NCBI RefSeq assembly: GCF_003688625.1
Contig: NZ_RCWY01000003.1
Coordinates: 1,053,684-1,117,683, forward strand
Direction of reading: 5' to 3'
Length of the DNA: 64,000 nt
Source of the DNA: Sphingomonas sp. PP-CE-3A-406
GTDB lineage: Bacteria > Pseudomonadota > Alphaproteobacteria > Sphingomonadales > Sphingomonadaceae
Under the pieces are notes generated by a model. It did not search any database, had not been told where the DNA came from, and saw only the letters and a program-made list of their open reading frames with translations. A program made the translations under genes and the position numbers. Positions 34,937 to 43,671 of this stretch are shown one piece after another. Within the stretch, counting starts at the first letter, position 1; every line of letters begins with the position of its first letter.

Positions 34937-35074
34937 ATGGCTGACCCGAACGATCGTATCCACGTCAAAACCGACGACGCGCGCGCTGGGGCAACGCCTC
35001 ACATGACGCGGTATATTCTGGCGATTTCCTTGGTGCTGGTGATCGTGATTTTCGGTTTTCTCGTCCTTCGTTAA
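34937..35074 (+). CDS. Small single-span membrane protein, 45 aa
   Basis: MADPNDRIHVKTDDARAGAT precedes one hydrophobic helix (YILAISLVLVIVIFGFLVL) ending in Arg at the C-terminus. It lies between phyR and ecfG on the same strand. A polar N-terminus and a C-terminal tail anchor are clear. Its constant-looking position suggests a role in, or control by, the stress response, but nothing more can be said. Confidence 0.65.
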   Translation: MADPNDRIHVKTDDARAGATPHMTRYILAISLVLVIVIFGFLVLR

Positions 35075-35170
35075 CTTTTGTTGGGTGCGCGTTGTTGGTA
35101 ATGACCACAGCGCATCCTTATGCTTGTCACGTGTCGACGGCATCGCTCCATCGGGATTGATCGGATTACC

Positions 35171-35824
35171 ATGACCCAGCCTGCTCCACGCACCGATGTC
35201 GACGACGATATCGACGAAGTCGTCGTGCCGGTCGAGCATGTCTCGTTGTCGGATGCCGAGTTCAAGGTTCAGCTGGCGCAGGTGATCCCGCACCTGCGCG
35301 CGTTCGGTCGTTCACTGTCGGGTAGCCGCGATCTGGCCGACGATCTGGTGCAGGAAACGCTGCTGAAGGCATGGGCGGCGCGTCTGCGGTTCCAGGCCGG
35401 CACGAACATGCGTGCGTGGACGTTCATCATCCTGCGCAACCTGTATCTGTCGCAGATGCGCCGGGCGCGCTTCAAGGGCGAGTGGGATGATCTGGTCGCG
35501 GATCGCATCCTGGCAGCACCCGCGAGTCAGGATCGCCACGTCGAGCTAGGCGACATGCAGCGGGCGCTGATGCACCTTCCGCAGCCTCAGCGCGAGGCGC
35601 TGATCCTGGTTGGCGCAGGCGGGTTCGCCTATGAGGAAGCCGCCGAAATCTGCGGCGTCGCGGTCGGAACCATCAAGAGCCGCGTCGCGCGCGGTCGCGT
35701 AGCGTTGGAGACGATCCTCAACGACGGATCGCTGCCGTCACGTCGCGATCACGAGACCGATACGACCAAGACCGCGCTGGATTCGATTATGGGTGACGTC
35801 GAGGAACTCAGCCGCGGTCGGTGA
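35171..35824 (+). CDS. ecfG: ECF sigma factor EcfG (general stress response)
   Basis: A 217-residue ECF sigma factor with region 2 (IPHLRAFGRSLSGSRDLADD, LVQETLLKAWAARLRFQAGT) and region 4 (LPQPQREALILVGAGGFAYE, AAEICGVAVGTIKSRVARGR). An acidic N-terminal extension is typical of the EcfG (ECF15) group. It recognises GGAAC-N16/17-CGTT promoters. The ATG at 35171 is preferred over the upstream start at 35120, which lacks family similarity. The partner genes nepR and phyR are nearby. Confidence 0.95.
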   Translation: MTQPAPRTDVDDDIDEVVVPVEHVSLSDAEFKVQLAQVIPHLRAFGRSLSGSRDLADDLVQETLLKAWAARLRFQAGTNMRAWTFIILRNLYLSQMRRARFKGEWDDLVADRILAAPASQDRHVELGDMQRALMHLPQPQREALILVGAGGFAYEEAAEICGVAVGTIKSRVARGRVALETILNDGSLPSRRDHETDTTKTALDSIMGDVEELSRGR

Positions 35825-35847
35825 TCGCGGCTGATCGACAGGTGTCG

Positions 35848-36030
35848 TTAGTGCAGGCGACTGGGAATGGCGTCCAGTCTGTGCAGCAACTCCGCGAAGT
35901 CTGACGGCGTCCCGTTCGGTTCGTCGAATGCGCCGCGCAACGCATAACCGATCACGTCGGTGACTCGCGGGCGATACACGGTCTGTCGACCGTCCTCTTC
36001 GCGCTTGATCGTGAGAAATGCATAAGACAT
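35848..36030 (-). CDS. Hypothetical protein, 60 aa
   Basis: MSYAFLTIKREEDGRQTVYR is followed by PRVTDVIGYALRGAFDEPNG and a helical end. It is a small soluble protein of unknown function lying convergent to ecfG and divergent from glnE. The start ATG at 36030 is the first giving a compact product; the frame runs on upstream without a good start. The position beside the stress locus may be coincidental. Confidence 0.6.
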   Translation of the reverse strand: MSYAFLTIKREEDGRQTVYRPRVTDVIGYALRGAFDEPNGTPSDFAELLHRLDAIPSRLH

Positions 36031-36105
36031 AGACTGATAACGGCCAAAAGTGCTTTTTGTTGCTTTGTAGTTACAGGCTGTCGCCGCGGTCTGTATCATT
36101 CCGAC

Positions 36106-38820
36106 ATGGCCGAAACATTCTCCGACCCTACGCGCACTGAGCGTCCCGCTCCCGCTGATCGTATCGTCGACGCGACGAGCCGTGCCCGACACTGGTCGCC
36201 GTTCCTGTCGATGGTACTCGACCGCGAGCCCGTGCTGGCGACGGCGCTTGGTGAAGGGCGGCTCGATTTGTCGCTCTCCAGCGCCGAACCTGACATGCCG
36301 ACCGCCAAGCGATTGCGGCTCGAACGGCGCGCGATGGCCTTGTCGGTCGCGGTTGGCGATCTGTCAGGAGTGTTCGATCTGACCGCGGTGACGGGCGCGC
36401 TTACCAAGTTCGCGGACCATGCACTCGATACCGCGATCCGTGCGGCGATCGAGGAGCGCACCCCCGGCGCCGAGGTCCGCGGCTTCACCGCGATCGCGCT
36501 GGGCAAGCAGGGGAGCGGCGAACTCAACTACTCGTCGGATATAGATCCGATCCTGCTGTTCGATCCTGCCACGCTGCCGTGTCGTCCGCGCGAGGAGCCC
36601 GACGAGGCAGCGGTGCGGATCGGCAAACGCGTCGTCGAACTGCTGCAGGCGCGCGACGGCGACGGGTATGTCCTGCGGGTCGATCTGCGGCTGCGACCAT
36701 CGCCCGAGATCACGCCGATCGTCCTGCCGGTGGAAGCGGCGATCGGCTATTACGAGGCGCAGGCGCTGCCCTGGGAGCGGGCCGCGTTCATTCGCGCGCG
36801 CGCCGCGGCGGGGGATATCGCGCTCGGCTCGAAGTTCCTGGAGACGATCCGCCCGTTCATCTGGCGGCGCGCGCGCGATTTCGGCGCGATTCGCGAAATC
36901 CGCGGCATGTCGCGGCGGATCCGCGATCATCATTCGCAGGGGCAGGCGTTCGGCCCGGGCTATGACCTCAAGCGTGGGCGCGGCGGAATCCGCGAAGCCG
37001 AGTTTTTCGCGCAGATCCACCAGTTGATCCACGGCGGTCGCGATCCGGCGTTGCGGGCGCCCGCGACTCGCGACGCCTTGGCGCGCCTTGCCGAGGCAGG
37101 CTGGATCGCGGGTGACGAAGCGACCGCGCTGATCGACGGCTACACGCTGCTCCGCACGATCGAGCACCGCGTGCAGATGATCGACGACCGCCAGACGCAC
37201 ACGTTGCCGACCGGCGATGCGCTCGACCGGGTGGCCAAGCTCCACGGCATGCAGGATGCCGAGGCGCTGCTGGCGCTGCTCCGACCCCGCGTGACCGAAA
37301 CCGGGCGAATCTACGACGCGCTCGACGATACCGTACGACCCGCATTCTCGCACGACCCGGTCACGCTCGATGCGGATCTGACGCTGGCGGGGTACGCCGA
37401 CCCGGAGGCTGCGCGGCGCCGGATCGAGGCGTGGCGTGGTGGTGCCTATCCCGCGCTGCGCAGTCCTGCTGCCCGCGAGGCGTTGGAGGCGGTGCTGCCG
37501 ACGCTGGTGCCGGCGCTGGCGACCGCGCCCGAGCCGCAGTCCGCGCTGCTCAGGCTCGACGCGCTGCTCGAACGGTTGCCGAGCGCGATCAACATCTTCC
37601 GCCTGCTTGAGGCGCGACCGGGGCTGGCGACCTTGCTCGCGGCGATCCTCAGCCATGCGCCGACGCTGGCGGACGATCTCGGGAGACGCCCCGGCCTCCT
37701 CGACGGACTGATCGATGCGACCGCGTTCGACGCGGTCGGCGACGTCGCGGCGCTGGAGGCGATGATGCGCGCCGGCGATGCGGGCGCGGACTATCAGGCG
37801 CGGCTCGATCATGTCCGACGGGTGGTCGGCGAGATGCGGTTTGCACTTGGCGCGCAGATCATCGCCGGAACGTCCGATCCGCTCGCCGTTGCCGCGGGCT
37901 ATGCGCGGGTCGCGGAAGCGGCGATCGGCGTGCTCACGCAGGCGACGATCGACGAATTCGCCAAGGTTCATGGCCGCGTCCCCGACAGCGAACTGGTGGT
38001 CCTGGCGCTGGGTCGGATGGGCGGGGCGATGCTGACCCACGCCTCCGATCTCGACCTGATCTATCTGTTCACCGGCGACTTCTCGGCCGAGTCGGATGGC
38101 GCAAAGCCGCTGGGGGCGACGCTCTACTACAATCGGCTGGCGCAACGGGTGACCGGGGCATTGTCCGTCGCGACGGCGGCGGGGCCACTATACCAGATCG
38201 ACACGCGGCTGCGGCCGTCGGGCGGGCAGGGGCCGCTGGTCGTCACGCTCGACAGCTTTGCCCGCTACCAGCGCGAGGACGCGTGGACCTGGGAGCATAT
38301 GGCGCTGACCCGCGCCCGGCCGGTGTTCGGATCGGCAACCGCGCGAAAGGCGGTGGCGACGATCGTGCGCGATGTCCTCGCTGGCGACCGGCCGCAGCGC
38401 GACGTAGTGGCCGATGCACGGTCGATGCGCTCCGAGATGGCCGCGCATAAGCCAGCCAAAGGCCCGCTCGACGCCAAACTGTTGCCGGGCGGACTGGTCG
38501 ATCTCGAATTCGCGGTACACGTCGTCCAGCTCGTCCACCATACCGGGTTCGACCCCAACCTCGGCGGAGCGATCGACCGGCTGATCGAGGCGAAACTGAT
38601 GCCCGCGACGATGCGCGCGGCGCACGATGTCCTGACCCGGCTGCTGGTGACGCTGCGGCTGGTCGCGCCCGATGCCGCCGCGCCGGGGGCCGCGACCGAA
38701 GCGCTGATCGCGCGCGCGATCGGCGTGGCGGACTGGCCCGCGGCGATTGCCAAGCTCGACTCGACGCGGCAGGAGGTCCGCGAATTCTGGATGCAGCTCA
38801 CGGGAGACCATGATGGATGA
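36106..38820 (+). CDS. glnE: Bifunctional glutamine synthetase adenylyltransferase/adenylyl-removing enzyme
   Basis: A 904-residue protein with two nucleotidyltransferase domains: the N-terminal de-adenylylating one with GKQGSGELNYSSDIDPILLF, and the C-terminal adenylylating one with GRMGGAMLTHASDLDLIYLF. Central and terminal helical domains include RGRGGIREAEFFAQIHQLIHGG and LLPGGLVDLEFAVHVVQL. It controls glutamine synthetase by adenylylation in response to PII. It is slightly shorter than the E. coli enzyme. The following peroxiredoxin gene overlaps it by 11 bases. Confidence 0.96.
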   Translation: MAETFSDPTRTERPAPADRIVDATSRARHWSPFLSMVLDREPVLATALGEGRLDLSLSSAEPDMPTAKRLRLERRAMALSVAVGDLSGVFDLTAVTGALTKFADHALDTAIRAAIEERTPGAEVRGFTAIALGKQGSGELNYSSDIDPILLFDPATLPCRPREEPDEAAVRIGKRVVELLQARDGDGYVLRVDLRLRPSPEITPIVLPVEAAIGYYEAQALPWERAAFIRARAAAGDIALGSKFLETIRPFIWRRARDFGAIREIRGMSRRIRDHHSQGQAFGPGYDLKRGRGGIREAEFFAQIHQLIHGGRDPALRAPATRDALARLAEAGWIAGDEATALIDGYTLLRTIEHRVQMIDDRQTHTLPTGDALDRVAKLHGMQDAEALLALLRPRVTETGRIYDALDDTVRPAFSHDPVTLDADLTLAGYADPEAARRRIEAWRGGAYPALRSPAAREALEAVLPTLVPALATAPEPQSALLRLDALLERLPSAINIFRLLEARPGLATLLAAILSHAPTLADDLGRRPGLLDGLIDATAFDAVGDVAALEAMMRAGDAGADYQARLDHVRRVVGEMRFALGAQIIAGTSDPLAVAAGYARVAEAAIGVLTQATIDEFAKVHGRVPDSELVVLALGRMGGAMLTHASDLDLIYLFTGDFSAESDGAKPLGATLYYNRLAQRVTGALSVATAAGPLYQIDTRLRPSGGQGPLVVTLDSFARYQREDAWTWEHMALTRARPVFGSATARKAVATIVRDVLAGDRPQRDVVADARSMRSEMAAHKPAKGPLDAKLLPGGLVDLEFAVHVVQLVHHTGFDPNLGGAIDRLIEAKLMPATMRAAHDVLTRLLVTLRLVAPDAAAPGAATEALIARAIGVADWPAAIAKLDSTRQEVREFWMQLTGDHDG

Positions 38821-39265
38821 CGGTTCGCCAATCCCCGACGTGACGGTGACGATCGACGACACGGCGGTGTCGCTGGCCAGCCTCGGCGCGCCGCTCGTGG
38901 TCTATTTCTATCCGAAGGACGACACTACGGGCTGCACCACCGAGGCGAAGGACTTCTCCGCGCTCGCGGATGCGTTCGCGGCTGCCGGCGTCAGTGTCGT
39001 TGGCATCTCGAAGGATACGGCCGCCTCGCATGCGAAGTTCACCGCGAAACACGCGCTCACCGTGCGTCTCGCCAGTGATGTCGACGGCGTGGCCTGCGAG
39101 GCGTTCGGCGTGTGGGTCGAGAAGGCGATGTACGGCAAAAAGTACATGGGGATCGAGCGCGCGACGTTCCTGTTCGGCGCCGACGGCACGCTGGCCAAGG
39201 CGTGGCACAAGGTTCGCGTACCGGGTCATGCGGAGGCCGTCCTGGCGGCCGCCCGCGCGCTCTAA
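38810..39265 (+). CDS. Thioredoxin-dependent peroxiredoxin, Bcp/PrxQ type
   Basis: A 151-residue peroxidase. YPKDDTTGCTTEAKDF carries the peroxidatic Cys42. The resolving Cys usual at +5 is replaced by Lys47, but Cys96 (DGVACEAFGV) sits in the helix where the second subgroup of PrxQ enzymes has its resolving Cys. It should reduce hydroperoxides using thioredoxin. The gene starts inside the end of glnE, so it is cotranscribed. Two adjacent ATG codons (38810, 38813) are possible starts. Confidence 0.92.
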   Translation: MMDDGSPIPDVTVTIDDTAVSLASLGAPLVVYFYPKDDTTGCTTEAKDFSALADAFAAAGVSVVGISKDTAASHAKFTAKHALTVRLASDVDGVACEAFGVWVEKAMYGKKYMGIERATFLFGADGTLAKAWHKVRVPGHAEAVLAAARAL

Positions 39266-39503
39266 AAAGACCGCGATAACCCGCGAAGATCCGCGCGTTT
39301 TTCCGGTCGTGACGTCACTGTTCCATCGACTCGCCGTACCGACGCGGCGCTCCGCCGCGCGGTGGGCCGCGCGCTATTGCTGAAATCCATTGTATCCGGC
39401 CTAAACCGAACTGTCTGACGCGCGGAGGGGCTGCGAATCAGGACCGCGTTTCGGAGCCGTCCGCTTGGGGGCGAACGGCCCTGTATTATTTTGTCGGGGA
39501 CCA

Positions 39504-40703
39504 ATGGTCGAAATTTCCGCTGCCGCTCTCGGAACGCGCCTCAAGGCGCTGTTCGCACCGCGCGATGTTCTCTTTCACAATGGTACGACGCTGCGGCGCA
39601 TCCGCTTCGGCGGCAAGCGCCAGGCTGCGATTGCCGCGATCGGTGCGGTCACGCTCGGCTTTTCCGGCTATGGCGCGGCGCAGGCTGCCCATGACGCCGC
39701 TGCGGCAACCGGCGTGGTCGTTCCGCCGACCGCCGATATCAAGCTCGCCCAGATGCAGCATCAGATCGGGCAGATGCGCCAGCGCGTCGCGACGATCCGC
39801 GAAACCGCCGAGGCGCATGCCAAGCGTATCGAACAGCGTCAGGCGCTGATCACCGCCGCGCTGACCGGCAGCGGCGATGCCAAGGCGCTGTCGCTCGCGA
39901 CGCCGTCGATCGATCCCGCTGCCGACAAGCTCGCCGCCGAAATCGTCAAGCCGCTGGTCAAGATCGAGGGACGCCAGGTCAAGCTGGCCAGCGTCGCGCA
40001 GGACCTGCTCGACCAGCGCTACGCCGAGACGACCGCGACCGTGCGCAAGCTCGGGCTGCGTCCCGAACGGATCGCCAAGCGGTCGCGTGGAGCCAGATCG
40101 GCAACGGCGATGGGCGGTCCGATGATTGCCGCCAACAGCGAGGAAGCCTCGTCCGATCTTCGTGCCGATGCGCAGTTCCGCACGCTGTTCCAGACCTGGA
40201 AGAAGCTCGATACGTTGCAGCAGGGCGCGATTGCGATCCCGTCGGTCCAGCCCGTGCATGCGCTGTCGTTCACCAGCAATTTCGGCATCCGCTCCGACCC
40301 GTTCCGCGGCACCGCGGCGATGCACGCCGGCGTCGACATCCCCGGTCCGATCGGTACGCCGATCTACGCGACCGCCGACGGCATCATCGCGCACGCGGGT
40401 CGCCAGGGCGGCTACGGCAACATGGTCGAGATCAACCACGGCAAGGGCATCGCGACGCGCTACGGCCATCTCTCGAAAATCCTCGTCGCGGACAATGCGC
40501 GCGTGACCCGCGGCCAGCTCATCGCGCTGATGGGTTCGACCGGCCGTTCGACCGGCTCGCATCTCCATTACGAAGTGCGGATCGATGGTCACGCAGTGAA
40601 CCCGGTACCGTTCCTAACGACCGCCGATTACCTGCTCGCGGCGCAGGATCGTTCGGTGAATGCCATCCCGGTGTCGACCACCGGCCCCGCCGCACAGGAC
40701 TGA
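39504..40703 (+). CDS. M23 family metallopeptidase (LytM-type)
   Basis: A 399-residue envelope protein: cytoplasmic basic N-terminus, one membrane segment (AAIAAIGAVTLGFSGYGAAQ), a coiled-coil-like region (LAQMQHQIGQMRQRVATIRE), then a LytM domain with MHAGVDIPG (HxGxD) and GSHLHYEVR (HxH), the zinc-binding motifs. SNFGIRSDPF is the usual entry to the domain. Zinc residues look intact, so it may cleave peptidoglycan cross-links. An imperfect hairpin lies at about 39460-39481, just before the start. Confidence 0.92.
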   Translation: MVEISAAALGTRLKALFAPRDVLFHNGTTLRRIRFGGKRQAAIAAIGAVTLGFSGYGAAQAAHDAAAATGVVVPPTADIKLAQMQHQIGQMRQRVATIRETAEAHAKRIEQRQALITAALTGSGDAKALSLATPSIDPAADKLAAEIVKPLVKIEGRQVKLASVAQDLLDQRYAETTATVRKLGLRPERIAKRSRGARSATAMGGPMIAANSEEASSDLRADAQFRTLFQTWKKLDTLQQGAIAIPSVQPVHALSFTSNFGIRSDPFRGTAAMHAGVDIPGPIGTPIYATADGIIAHAGRQGGYGNMVEINHGKGIATRYGHLSKILVADNARVTRGQLIALMGSTGRSTGSHLHYEVRIDGHAVNPVPFLTTADYLLAAQDRSVNAIPVSTTGPAAQD

Positions 40704-40786
40704 TCCGACTTCTGCTGCTGCCTCCCTTTCGGGGCGCGAAAAGAATCGTGGCAAAACGCGCAGCACGGATCTGACCTCTTTTTGCT

Positions 40787-40893
40787 CCCCTCCCTGAAAG
40801 GGAGGGGTTGGGGGTGGGTCGGTTTCCGCAAGCCGTGATCGTGGTGGCCGAAGCGGGCCTACCCACCCCCGACCACTCCCTTTCAGGGAGGGG
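40787..40893. repeat. Palindromic repeat, family E (copy 1)
   Basis: Inverted CCCCTCCCTGAAAGGGAGGGG and matching arm, with GGGGTGGGT / ACCCACCCCC inside. Related elements lie at 43508-43612 and, more distantly, 54501-54600. Confidence 0.8.
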
Positions 40894-40936
40894 GAAGCCG
40901 CCGATGAAAACACACACGGCAGTTTTGGCCACACCC

Positions 40937-41017
40937 CCGTCATCCCGGCGAAAGCCGGGACCTCGATCCGCGTGGACGGACTCACCGCATGAGATCCCAG
41001 CGTTCGCCGGGATGATG
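40937..41017. repeat. Palindromic repeat, family D-like
   Basis: Inverted GTCATCCCGGCGAAAGCCGGG and CCCAGCGTTCGCCGGGATGA arms. With the family E copy it fills 40704-41075, where no gene is seen. Confidence 0.75.
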
Positions 41018-41075
41018 ATAAGGCGCCCTACGCCCCGAGGTTGCCGCGGGTAGCGCGACCGCCTATCTCTCAGCC

Positions 41076-41414
41076 ATGGCAACGCTGGCACCCGACATCA
41101 TCCTCACCCCCTCCGCAGCGGCGCGCGTCGCGGCGATCGCCGTCAAGCAGGGGAAGCCGGCGATCCTGCGTCTGTCGGTCGATGGCGGTGGCTGTTCGGG
41201 GTTCCAGTATAAGTTCGGGTTCGCCGATTCGGTCGAGTCCGACGACGTGATCGCCGAGCATGACGGCGTCCGCCTCGTTGTAGACAGCGTCAGCATCGAT
41301 CTCGTTCGCGGATGCGCGGTCGATTACGTCGAATCGCTCGCCGGCGCCGCGTTCAAGGTCGAGAATCCCAATGCCGCGTCGGGTTGCGGTTGCGGCTCCA
41401 GCTTCTCAGTCTGA
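41076..41414 (+). CDS. erpA: Iron-sulfur cluster insertion/carrier protein, A-type (ErpA/IscA)
   Basis: A 112-residue A-type carrier with the three family cysteines in GGGCSGFQY and ASGCGCGSSF. It receives Fe-S clusters from scaffolds and passes them to apo-enzymes. ErpA is the likeliest member because no isc/suf genes are adjacent, but IscA cannot be excluded. It lies 7 bases before xth. Confidence 0.93.
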   Translation: MATLAPDIILTPSAAARVAAIAVKQGKPAILRLSVDGGGCSGFQYKFGFADSVESDDVIAEHDGVRLVVDSVSIDLVRGCAVDYVESLAGAAFKVENPNAASGCGCGSSFSV

Positions 41415-41421
41415 CACTGCC

Positions 41422-42192
41422 ATGAAAATAGTCACGTACAACGTCAACGGCATCAAGGCGCGGTTGCCGCGGCTGATCGAGTATCTCGTCGAAGAACAAC
41501 CCGACATCGTCTGCCTCCAGGAGCTGAAGTCGAGCGACGACACCTTCCCGATCGCGGATATCGAGGCGGTCGGGTACGGCGCGGTCTGGCATGGGCAGAA
41601 GGCGTGGAACGGTGTCGCGATCCTCGCCAAGGGGCGCGTACCCGAGGTGCGGCAACGCGGCCTCGACGGTGAACCCGAGGACGAGCATAGCCGCTACATC
41701 GAGGCCGATGTCGACGGCCTGATCGTCGCCGCGCTCTATCTGCCGAACGGCAACCCGCAGCCCGGGCCCAAATTTGACTATAAACTGCGCTGGATGGACC
41801 GCTTGGCTGCGCGTGCGCGCGTCCTGCTGGCCGAAGAGAAACCGGCAATCCTCGCTGGCGACTACAACGTGATCGCCAACGACGACGACACCTACTCGGT
41901 GCGCGCGATGCAGGACGATGCGCTGATGCAGCCCGAAAGCCGCGAGCATTACCGCGCGCTCGTCGCACAAGGCTGGACCGACGCGCTGCGCACGCAATTC
42001 CCCAAGGGCGGCGTCTGGACGTTCTGGGACTATCAGGCGGGGGCGTGGCAGCGCGACGCCGGGTTCAGGATCGATCATCTGCTGCTGAGTCCGCAGGCGG
42101 CGGACCGGATGATCGATGCAGGCGTGGACAAGGCGTATCGCGGTCGGGAAAAGGCCAGCGATCATGCACCAACCTGGGTTCGGTTGCGCTAG
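41422..42192 (+). CDS. xth: Exodeoxyribonuclease III
   Basis: A 256-residue AP endonuclease/3'-5' exonuclease beginning MKIVTYNVNGIKARLPRLIE. LQELKSSDDTFP has the metal-binding Glu, AGDYNVIANDDD the catalytic Asp/Asn, and FRIDHLLLSP the terminal Asp-His pair. It cleaves abasic sites in base excision repair. The ATG at 41422 gives the exact family N-terminus. Confidence 0.95.
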   Translation: MKIVTYNVNGIKARLPRLIEYLVEEQPDIVCLQELKSSDDTFPIADIEAVGYGAVWHGQKAWNGVAILAKGRVPEVRQRGLDGEPEDEHSRYIEADVDGLIVAALYLPNGNPQPGPKFDYKLRWMDRLAARARVLLAEEKPAILAGDYNVIANDDDTYSVRAMQDDALMQPESREHYRALVAQGWTDALRTQFPKGGVWTFWDYQAGAWQRDAGFRIDHLLLSPQAADRMIDAGVDKAYRGREKASDHAPTWVRLR

Positions 42193-42242
42193 CAATCCCC
42201 ATCGCCGACGCGCATGACGCTCCGAACAGGGGAGCGTTTGCG

Positions 42243-43055
42243 TTGGGAAAGTTTGGGATAAGGGCCGTTTGCTGGACGGTGGCAGCGATGGTCGGCGCGG
42301 CACCGGCATTCGCGCAGGATGATCCGACATTCTGCCCGAACCGGCCCAGTCTGGGATCGTCCGCCTGCATAACCGCACCGGGGCACGTCCAGCTCGAACT
42401 GTCCGCGCTCGACTGGCAGCGCGACGACAATTCCGACGAGCGCGAGGACACCATCCTCGCGGGCGATTTCGAGGCGCGGTTCGGCGTTGCCAAGGCTACC
42501 GAGCTTCAGCTGTCGTGGACACCGGTCGGCCGCGTGCGGACGCGCGACAAGGCAACCGGCATGATCGACACCACGACGGGAACCGGCGACGTCCGTCTCG
42601 GGCTACGGCAGAATTTCCGGAATCCCGACGGCAAGGGACTGTCGTTCGGCGCCGAACCGTTCGTGACGCTGCCGGTCGGTCGCGATCCCGTCGGCGCGGG
42701 CGACTGGGGGGCGGGTATCGTCCTGCCGGTCACGTACGAGGTGAGCGAAAAGATCCAGTTGTCCTTCACGGGCGAGGGCGATGCGGCGGTCGACGACGAC
42801 GGCGACGGGCGGCATCTGGCGTATAGCGGCATCGTCGGCGTCGGTTATTCGCTGACCGAGACGGTAACTGCGACCGCCGAACTGTTCGTGCTGAGAGACG
42901 ATGATCCGACCGGGCACCATACGGAGACGGCGACCGCCGGATCGGTTGCGTGGCAACCGCGCAAGAATTTGCAGCTTCACATGCTCGCGGTGGCTGGGTT
43001 GAACCATGATACGCCGGATGTGCGGGTCGTAAGCGGCGGCGCGGTGTTGTTCTGA
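42243..43055 (+). CDS. Outer-membrane-type transporter-like protein
   Basis: A 270-residue secreted beta-rich protein. The TTG at 42243 is preceded by GGGGAG and gives a signal peptide ending AFAQDD. The body (GHVQLELSALDWQRDDN, TTGTGDVRLGLRQNFRNPDG, VTLPVGRDPVGAGDWGAGIV) resembles the phenol MetA-pathway/transporter outer-membrane family with a small beta-barrel. No upstream ATG is sensible because that frame runs through xth. The substrate is unknown. Confidence 0.78.
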   Translation: MGKFGIRAVCWTVAAMVGAAPAFAQDDPTFCPNRPSLGSSACITAPGHVQLELSALDWQRDDNSDEREDTILAGDFEARFGVAKATELQLSWTPVGRVRTRDKATGMIDTTTGTGDVRLGLRQNFRNPDGKGLSFGAEPFVTLPVGRDPVGAGDWGAGIVLPVTYEVSEKIQLSFTGEGDAAVDDDGDGRHLAYSGIVGVGYSLTETVTATAELFVLRDDDPTGHHTETATAGSVAWQPRKNLQLHMLAVAGLNHDTPDVRVVSGGAVLF

Positions 43056-43136
43056 GCCGGCCTCGATTTCGCGCGGCGACATGGATTGCCCGGTCACGCT
43101 TGACTTGATCTGCGTCAGGCCGTTCCTTCGGTTTCG

Positions 43137-43463
43137 ATGCTCGCGAGCCTGATCTTCCTGCTCCAGTCGGTGGCCGGGCCACCGGTGCCGCGCGAGTTGC
43201 GCAAACCAACGCCGCGCGTCGCGATGCCGTGCCCCGTCACCCAGCCGGGCGAGGAGATCGTCGTCTGCGCGCGTCCGACCGATCAGCGGATCGCTCCACT
43301 ACCCGCACCGACCCAGCCGGCGCGCAGTGATCCGCTCTCGTTCCGGCTACCCGGTGGCGGCCGGGGTAACGTGCATATGATCCGAACCGAATTGCCGGGT
43401 GCGAGCGGGCAAGGCGCGGCGGTCACGCTGAAGATCCCGTTCGGCAAAGGCAAGCGCGACTAA
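43137..43463 (+). CDS. Hypothetical secreted protein, 108 aa
   Basis: MLASLIFLLQSVAGPPVP is a short signal-like start. The segment AMPCPVTQPGEEIVVCARPT, with two Cys that could form a disulfide, then DQRIAPLPAP, is a pattern seen in many small sphingomonad proteins. A Gly-rich end (RLPGGGRGN) and a basic tail follow. I do not know its function. Confidence 0.68.
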   Translation: MLASLIFLLQSVAGPPVPRELRKPTPRVAMPCPVTQPGEEIVVCARPTDQRIAPLPAPTQPARSDPLSFRLPGGGRGNVHMIRTELPGASGQGAAVTLKIPFGKGKRD

Positions 43464-43507
43464 GCGCGATCGCGGCGGGTCGACGGTCGAGCTGTCCACA
43501 ACGCTTT

Positions 43508-43612
43508 CCCCCTCCCTGGAAGGGAGGGGTAGAAGTGGTTGGCTTCCGGATTACCGGACGTCGGCGGCACAACCGACCGACCCACCCCCAGCCCCTCCCT
43601 TCCAGGGAGGGG
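43508..43612. repeat. Palindromic repeat, family E (copy 2)
   Basis: Inverted CCCCTCCCTGGAAGGGAGGGG arms with an internal CCACCCCCAGCCCC. It lies upstream of the 3' end of the ceramide synthase-like gene. Confidence 0.8.
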
Positions 43613-43671
43613 AGAGATTGCCAGCGCCATTTCGGGAGGCGAAGATAGCCGGCTCCGCCTCGCAAGCGCGA

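Noticed and set aside
37866..37890. GGAAC followed by CGTT inside glnE
   Set aside because: Spacing is 15 rather than 16-17 and it lies within coding sequence.
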